Assembly: GCF_021347895.1 (NCBI RefSeq)
Contig: NC_067124.1
Location: 15,242,521 to 15,306,520, forward strand
DNA from: Acanthochromis polyacanthus
Lineage: Eukaryota > Chordata > Actinopteri > Pomacentridae
Length of the DNA stretch: 64,000 nucleotides
Direction of reading: 5' to 3'
Shown: positions 48,601 to 64,000 of the stretch, one piece after another
How positions within the stretch are numbered: the first letter of the stretch is position 1
Layout of the letters: each line of letters begins with the position of its first letter
The notes under the pieces: generated by a model
The model's database searches: none
Told to the model about the DNA's origin: nothing
What the model saw: only the letters and a program-made list of their open reading frames with translations
Program-made: the position numbers and the translations under genes

Positions 48601-51576
48601 GGTCTTTTAATTTTCCTCATTTCGTACACTTTCTGGTCTCATCATCTAGGTGGTTTCATGCTGCAGATGGCATAAAGTGTCTCAAGGATGCACATTATAC
48701 ATACATAATGTGTATCCTGAGAGCTCAGCAAACAACCCGTTAGCAGTTAAAGGCTGAGGCTTTGATCACATTTCTCTCTGTATTCAAGAAAGATTCAAAG
48801 GAGCCTGAAAGATGGGCAGACCTGAAGAATAACTGGTGGAAAAACAGAGGAAAAGCCTGCCAATGACACTTTCCAAAAACTTCCGAAGTTAGTGACTTAA
48901 AGGGGAAATAAATTATGCAAAAACTTATATAGCAAATGTGCTACATGATAAAATGGGGAAAATCACAAACTGACATATGTTTGACAGACTTATCTTTAAA
49001 TGCAGGAAAGCTTGTCTGCACACGTACATGTAGAATGGGAGGTGTACTTGAAACTACCTGATTTGGCGTCCACATAAGTAGCCTGACCTTGAACTCATTT
49101 TTATCTGCTCTTGGCTTGGACTTCATTTTTAATGGCTCATGATCAATAGAGTCTTTCAGGATCATGGTTTGGTCCTCCGGAAGAATGTCAGACATGTTGT
49201 CAGGGCTCATTAACCTGCTCGTGTAATTCCTCGCTGTTGTCATGGCAGCACAACCTCCTTTGAGATGTGATATTTGCTGAGTCATGACTGCACATACTAT
49301 ACGATGTGAATGAGGTGATTAGTAATGACAAACCTGCAGTGACGTATCACTCCACTCAGCAGTTCTCTTAATATTTTTTTGCTTTTATTTTACAATGTTT
49401 TAGCATCTTTCAGCCCCTTGTTTTGTTTTTTTTGTCCGTCATCTTACTGTTTTAGCTAATTTTACATTTTGAGGTGACTTTCTTTAGTTGCAAAGAAAGC
49501 AGTAAGCATTAGCAGATGTGAACATAAGTGGGTCTACCTGCTATAACATTTCATTTTTCACTCGGGAGTTAGAAGAGACTCAAACAGAGCTAACATTAGA
49601 GAGAATAAACATGTCTGTGCAATGCATTGTATAAATGATACAGTATGGATTTGCTTCAACAGAACACAATAGAGAAATAAAGTGCTTGGGTAATTTAGAA
49701 ATGGTATTGTTTATTACATAGTTTATCCAGCAGAGCAGCCCTGACTACATAGTTTATATCCTCTTAATCCTGCCTGCAGCACATGTAGCAGAGACACACT
49801 GAAGCTGAGCAGTTGGCATTGCGGTGTCAAACTGTGTCTTCATGTAAACTGCTAATGAGTTTGTAAAATCCATAAGCAATGACCTCATTTTCCTTTTTAA
49901 CTCATACATATATCATAATATAAAAACAGGAAAAAGGTGAGTGCATCAGTGGATAAAAAGAAGTATAACGGGTGCTCTTCAGGATCTAGTGGAAAAAATC
50001 CATTCAAACAGCAAAAAGAAGAGAGGTCCGAGGCTGTTTGAATATATCACAATATATTGAAATTTAATACAATGTAGCTTATGTACTAATATATACAAAA
50101 ACATTACTCTGGTTGATAAATCAATCGAGAGCTTGTTGGGTATCTCTAAACTGGCAAAAACTAAACTCCACTTCTGAGATTTACTGAGCTGGTGATTTCG
50201 TACAGTCTTGTGTTGTACATCAACATTTCAAAAACATCTTTAACTGTGATGAAATGATGATTGTTGTGCACACTTGGAACATCCGACTTTGATCTGATCA
50301 CCAAGTTAAAAGTTCTGATATTTTCACTGGACTACATATATGTCCAGAAATACCTGGATATAAGTTACCGCAGGATAAAATCTTCTGACATTCATTTACA
50401 AGAGTTTCTGTCAGCTTGAATACACTAGTGGAATTTCTTGACAACATAACACTCCAGATTTAACTGGCATCTCCTTTGTCCTGCATTCACTGTCATCTGA
50501 ACAATGTTGTTTGCAAACACTAATTACATCCACGTACCGATTCCCATCACATTGTGGAGGGCCTCTGTGTGGGACTTGAATACAGAGAGATGCAGATTCT
50601 CTGTCAAGACACTGAAAGCCACAAATAGCCTGAAGGTATAACTACTGACCTTTCCTTAGAGGAACTTCGTTTTTAATGCCAGAGGGATTTGGAAGACGAG
50701 TCTAAGAAAGAACTTTCACAGCTTATTTATGTACATCTGGCTTCATACTGTATTGATTTGCATGGGAAGGAAGTCTGTAAAAGCTTGTCTGGTCTCTGTG
50801 AAGCAAGGTCAGGAGAAAAGTCAGCTGGAGAGAACTTCCCTGACTTGTTCAGGAGGACGTACTTCACCACACAGTAAAGCTCTGATTTTTAACACTTGGT
50901 TTCACTCTCTCTTCTTAAACAGCCAGTCTTTCTCTGTGATTTTGTGCTCCTGTGAAGTGCCAACTCTGCCCTCTTGTAAGCGTTTTGTGCGGACAAGCGT
51001 CCTCTTTAGGAATGCAGATCTCAGCAGAAGTATGCTTACTGGATGCTGCTTCTTTCTCCCCCGAGGACTCCGTGTGCTTCATCCTTAGAGGTGAACATGC
51101 ATTTAAATACACAGACGCTAATTGCACGTACAACTACTGTGTGCAACGGCGACTCAATTTCTCATCAGCACACCGATAAGATTGACCCCCACGTCGGTGT
51201 GTGCAGATTACCAACACACGATCGATGCCATCATCTAATCTGGTTAATAAATCCATGAGGAACAAAGAGCCAGCTTTGAACTATATCATGAACTACAGTA
51301 AAGCTGTGTCAGAGTATCACCACTTTGTAATCATCAATGAAATCAGCTCTGAGAAAGTGGATGACGACATGGATTTAGGGTTGAATTTCTGAGAGTCTGA
51401 GTCAGCTAGGCCAAGTGGAGAAAAAAAAAGGGGGGGGGGTAAAAGGGGTCTCAGGGCAGATGCTCTTTTTCATTTCTCTTAATTGAAATAAAATGGCCGC
51501 AGTTTAAGTTACTAACCCTCCAGCGATTAAACTATCAGTAGTGATTTTTATTGAAGCCCTTCCCTCGTCATACAGT
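48601..51576. other. Intergenic: nothing recognised
   Basis: Overlapping short frames at 50,689-51,260 share no domain or splice logic. A run of nine A followed by ten G lies at 51,421-51,439. No transposon ends were seen before the hAT-like element. Confidence 0.45.
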
Positions 51577-51584
51577 ATTCTGCC

Positions 51585-53078
51585 CATAGATATATACAAA
51601 CACTAGATGTCTCAAGACGGAGTCTGCGGCGTCGTCACTTGGCGGCCATCTTAGGACAGGGGACTGCTCTGTCGCGCTGTACTGTAGTCAATGGTAAGGT
51701 GGATGATTTCCTCACTTTAACACTCATAACTCGCTCAATTCTTGATTGATTTACGAACGGTTTAGTTTATTACAAACCTTATTAACGTGGCTATGATTCA
51801 GGCTCAATTCCGAAATCGTAGCTTTTCGTTTTGAAAAATGCGGCATAGTTGTGTGTCTTTTCTGCCTGGCTACTCACATTGAAGACGGTGTTACTCACAA
51901 TCTGATTTTCAATTATTAGGTTTTCCTGAGACCAACGTTTTTTGAGAACCGAATCTTTAGGTGAAATTACATTCTTTGTGGTTGTGGTTGTATTTATTTG
52001 CTTGTTAAGAGACTTTGATTGAGACCTTAGACTTATTGTTTGTATACATCTATGCCTGGATTAGTTAGCCTGCAGCCGAAATGCATTGTGGGTAATGTAG
52101 GCACCAGGTTCATGAAAAGAAAAGACAACATCTCTCTTTGTTGTGCTTTGATTTTGGTTGAGCTTTGTTTTTATCTGTGCATTAGAAAGCTGATAGTAAT
52201 AAAGAAGTGCAATGCTAAATAATAAAATTACATTTACATCCATTTACGCTGAAAAAAAGATATGTGTTCATTTTTAATTTTTTTGCAGTGGCAGCCTGAA
52301 GTTTAGAGAAGTGGAAGGTCCTCGCTGCAGTCCTCAAACCAGCAGGATAAAATTGTGAAGATTACAATATAAGTATAAACCATAAATTAAGAATAGTAAG
52401 ACACTAAATAACCTTTGACTAAAAAGACAGCCAGCAGACAATTTTCATGCCCGAGATTTAGAAATAAATTCAAAAGCTTAACATGATACTGTGCAGCTAC
52501 TTAGAGATATTGGTCATCAACCGTTAATCTTGTTTTTTTTAAGAAGGCGAGATTAACTTAAAAATTGCCCACTCCATTGTTGTAACTTCAGTTGGTTATG
52601 GGACACTGCAAAAATCCTGGAAAATGATTTATTGAAAAGAGTGGGAACCTTTTCATTATTTATTTTTTGTTCAAATGTCATTGTTTTTTCATTTTAGCAT
52701 TACTTTTTTGTTCATCATTTATTTATTTAGTCTATTTGAATATTGTAAATATTAAAGATTGACAGTATATCTGTGTGTGTGTATAGCTATTTCTTTATTA
52801 CCTATCTACTTAATATAATTTTTATATGAATTCAATGGTTTTAATTATTCTTAAGTAAGCAGTAAAAGAAGTACATCTCTGACGTTTATAACAAACCAAG
52901 CTGTTCTAAAATCAGCTGAAAATTGAGCAATCTACAGTGATTTTAAAATCCATGCTCCATTGACTTTAATGTTATGAGTGATCGAGCAGCCCTGTCCCAA
53001 GATGGCCGCCATGTGGCGACGTTGCTCCCCATAGGCTGACAGCGCTCATGAGACATCTAGTGTTTGTATTCATCTATG
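51585..53078. mobile_element. 1.49-kb hAT-like non-autonomous element with 8-bp target duplication
   Basis: A perfect ATTCTGCC duplication flanks it at 51,577-51,584 and 53,079-53,086. The terminal repeats read CATAGATATATACAAACACT and the inverse of CATAGATGAATACAAACACT, then both continue AGATGTCTCA. After a gap, a second inverted block shares GGCGGCCATCTT and GACAGGG. An 8-bp duplication fits hAT insertion. No transposase is recognised in the interior, so it is a non-autonomous or deleted copy. Confidence 0.85.
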
Positions 53079-53086
53079 ATTCTGCC

Positions 53087-53504
53087 TCCCTGCACCCTGC
53101 TGACAGTCTGAAAGCTAACGGATGCGACACAACTGAGCCAAGCCATGATCCAGCAGCGCCCCCATCAGAGACCAGGAGGGATTACAGTATAGTGAAGAAG
53201 CTCCTCAGTATCTCTGAATTTGTTCAACTAAAAGTACAGACTCAGAAAAATGCAGAGGGGGTTTATGCTCAGTATGTGGGCATCCATGCGCTGCAACTCC
53301 ACAACACATGGCAGTACAAAAACAGAGACAACCAACTGGAAACCACGTGAATAAAACCTTCAAACACTTCAGCCAAGATCAGGCAATGTGCAAACCTCAT
53401 GGAGATACGGAAAGACAGGTAGCTGAATAAGAACTTACGAAGTCACATTAACTTGCCAGCACAAGAACAAAAAGACAAAATATAAAATGTACACACTCAA
53501 TTGG
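53087..53504. other. Short intergenic stretch
   Basis: A 100-codon plus-strand frame at 53,048-53,350 begins inside the transposon end and has no recognised domain; it is not called as a gene. Confidence 0.45.
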
Positions 53505-55552
53505 AAATGGAGTTTTAAAATGTTTATTAAAAAAATAGAAAACTTACATAAAAAACAAGGTATGCATCTATTTGTCAGTCGTTTACACATTACAACCCAT
53601 CCTTAACTACAGGGAAGTGAGCTGGGGATTTGGTTCATGGCAGCAGGATAACGACCTGCTGATTATCCTCAAGAAAACTTGCTGAAAAGCTGCACTTAAA
53701 ACGAAGGGGTAACGCCAACAGCACGATGTTGAGTCCAATAGTGTGACTCACAAGGTGTTACAGTTCATCAGACTGTCCTTTTGGCTCAACCATAACTCCT
53801 ATGATGGTGCATCTATGGGGTAACAAGCTCAAGTCCTCTCATGGATTGCTGTGTAAACTCTAGCTTTGAAACCTTGTCATACAAATGCTGACTTTAAATA
53901 TGGCAGAAGAAAAACCTCTGTGGAATATAAGGACCTCTCAACTGATCTCTATTCTCACTGAATTTAAAAAAAAAAAAAAGTTTTTTAAAGAAAAAAATAA
54001 TCAAAACAATGTCCACAAAATGGCTAAAAAAAAAAAGTTAAAAAAGAAAAGCTGTGACATGATGCTAACAATCATCATTTGGAGTCTGCTCCTGGAGCTG
54101 ACACTCAGAAGCTGTATGTAAAAATAAAAGCCAAGTGACCCTGGCAGTGCTTACTGGATCAAATATGGAAAGCTCTGGCTACAGGAAAAAGGGAAGATTT
54201 GGTCATTTAAGAAGGCAGTCAACCTGTTGCTTCAACAGAATCAAAGGAGATATAAGGCAGAAAACAAGCGCTTTGCTGGTAATAAGTAGCACCAACTATT
54301 TTTGAAAAGACAAAAAGCAACCACAGCTGAAGGTGCATTTCCCCCAAATACAGCGTACAGGCTCTTGGAAATACACCCAAATTAAACGACTAAATACCAG
54401 ATGATATGTTTCAAATGAGAACTAGTGGTGGAGAAGTATTTGGACAATCAGTTGACAAAATTTCAAGTGACCACAACACGATGGTAAACGAAACATGAGT
54501 AAAATGTTGGCATCATGGAATTTTTGGCACATTTCTCATGTTGTTATACCACAGCTCCCCCTTCTGCTGGAAAGCTGTACAGACACACACACACTCACAG
54601 ACACACACACATTCCTTCTAGGCCCTTAAATCCATCTATTGCACAGATCAATATAGTCTAGAAATAAAACAAAAAAGCAAACCTATAGTCGAGAGAACCC
54701 CTAAAACGAAACTAAAATGTGAAATAAATTAAATAAAAGCAAGTCATTATTGCACATGAATGCAACAAACTAAAATAAGGTGGCAATGTTTACAGTACGG
54801 AACAAAACATAGTAGTGCCAATGTGAAATAAAACAAACAAAATCCCTCTGTGACGAAAAGAACAGAACAACAGACAATAACCAACGATAAGGAACGATTG
54901 ATACATTCAAACAAGTCATCACAGTTTACGCTCTTAAGACAAGGTCCATTTGTGCCGTCACACCAAAAACATTGTCAGCGTTGCGCTGCATAGGTAGAAA
55001 GGTAGTGCTTCGCTTCAGTTCAGACTACAATTTGTAGATGATAGTTCAGGGTTAGAGCTCCGGATCAAGAGTAATAGTGAGTTGCATTCAGAAGACCGAC
55101 GAGCCCAAATCCTGATAAGGCCCAGTACGAGTCACAACTTCAAGAGATGAGGTTGATGAACCAGTTCAGTACTATGGCACATGATGTTCAAGTTGCATGG
55201 AAACACTTGACTGCCAACAAACCAGGAAATAGCACTGCTGAGGAGACCTAGTCTGGGAATCAGTGATTCCTCAGTCCAGTCAAGTCTGTGCTGGTGTGCA
55301 TCAAACTCTGAGGAAAAGCTTCCGACTTCAGACTGATGGAATTAAATATGCACAGTTAAGACTTCAGATGTTCACAAATCTCCAAGAAAATGGGAGAGAA
55401 CTTGAACTGACCTGTGAATTGAAGCACAACATGGGTGCATCTGATCTGAGAGCCTCAAAAAGATGGCAAAAAAAACCTCACCATCATAATCCCTCATGAC
55501 GGACAGAGAGGTCTTCAACAATCAGCGCAAGCTATTCTGCAGTTTCCTTCTT
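53505..55552 (-). other. tent4a: Probable tent4a 3' UTR
   Basis: Downstream of the tent4a stop codon. An AATAAA signal on the minus strand (plus-strand TTTATT at 53,522-53,527) would place cleavage near 53,505, giving a 3' UTR of about 2 kb. The region is AT-rich with A-runs and no ORF. The end point is inferred from this one signal. Confidence 0.5.
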
Positions 55553-63680
<8,128 letters not shown>

Positions 63681-64000
63681 CGAACGGATAAAGCGGAAGT
63701 TGAGCTATTTAATTTAAAAAAAATTATGAACACTCCAATTCCAAATTTATGAAGCAGATATTTATTTCTACAAATAAGAAAATACACAAATATTAAAACT
63801 TTGTTGGGTATTTTCTGTCCTTGTGTCTTAATTAATGCATTTTAAAAGACTTCCTTATTAATTACAAAAATACAAATTTCAATTGAATGCTGTATGATTT
63901 AATGCAAACATCCATGTAAACCTCTTTTGCATAATCACAGTTAAGTAAACATATCTGAGAAGTGTCACTAGAAAGTATTTCCAATATACACCCCTTGAAA
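63681..64000. other. tent4a upstream flank: nothing recognised
   Basis: AT-rich sequence upstream of the promoter with no coding signal before the window edge. Confidence 0.5.

Noticed and set aside
50689..51260. Cluster of overlapping plus-strand ORFs (62-119 aa)
   Set aside because: Three frames are open over the same stretch with no family match; treated as chance.

Overview
The window looks like a gene-poor, repeat-rich piece of a ray-finned (teleost) fish chromosome. The evidence is AT-rich sequence, long introns, CpG-rich promoters, vertebrate proteins split by GT-AG introns, and the usual fish transposon mix (Tc1/mariner, hAT, RTE, tRNA-derived SINEs, foldback MITEs). No bacterial features are present. 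All calls rest on reading the sequence and on family knowledge; no database search was run.

Two host genes are recognisable, both on the minus strand. At the right end (55,553-63,379) the complete 12-exon coding region of tent4a (papd7) encodes a non-canonical poly(A) polymerase of the Trf4/5 type. To its left lie the first two coding exons of adcy2 (exon 1 at 16,437-16,667, exon 2 at 10,526-10,723), a membrane adenylyl cyclase; the rest of adcy2 runs off the left edge. TENT4A followed by ADCY2 in the same direction matches human 5p15.31, so the block is ancient. As written, tent4a has a one-base deletion in exon 4, inside the catalytic domain, at a run of five A.

Layout: 1-10,525 is adcy2 intron 2 with old repeats. 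10,724-16,436 is adcy2 intron 1 and holds a deleted RTE retrotransposon with a 14-bp target duplication. 17,000-19,700 is the upstream flank, with an L1-like tail, a TG/TA microsatellite and a foldback mariner element. 19,743-24,686 is the most interesting region: a DNA transposon with 29-bp inverted ends and a 15-exon gene for a gypsy-like DD35E integrase, a C48 (Ulp1/SENP-type) protease and a C-terminal PHD finger, best matched to Ginger-type elements. 25,406-26,349 is a deleted hAT with a perfect 8-bp duplication. 28,656-29,003 is a SINE with a perfect 14-bp duplication. 31-53 kb is a transposon graveyard: a 761-bp near-palindrome between TTAA sites, nested Tc1/MITE insertions, several TA-flanked MITEs, a Tc1-like element with an intact 337-aa transposase but no visible right end, and a 1.49-kb hAT-like element with a perfect 8-bp duplication.

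The Ginger-like gene carries four single-base losses and one two-base loss, and three of the single-base losses sit in A-runs, as in tent4a. That points either to slippage decay or to a consensus error in this assembly; the tent4a case favours at least some error.
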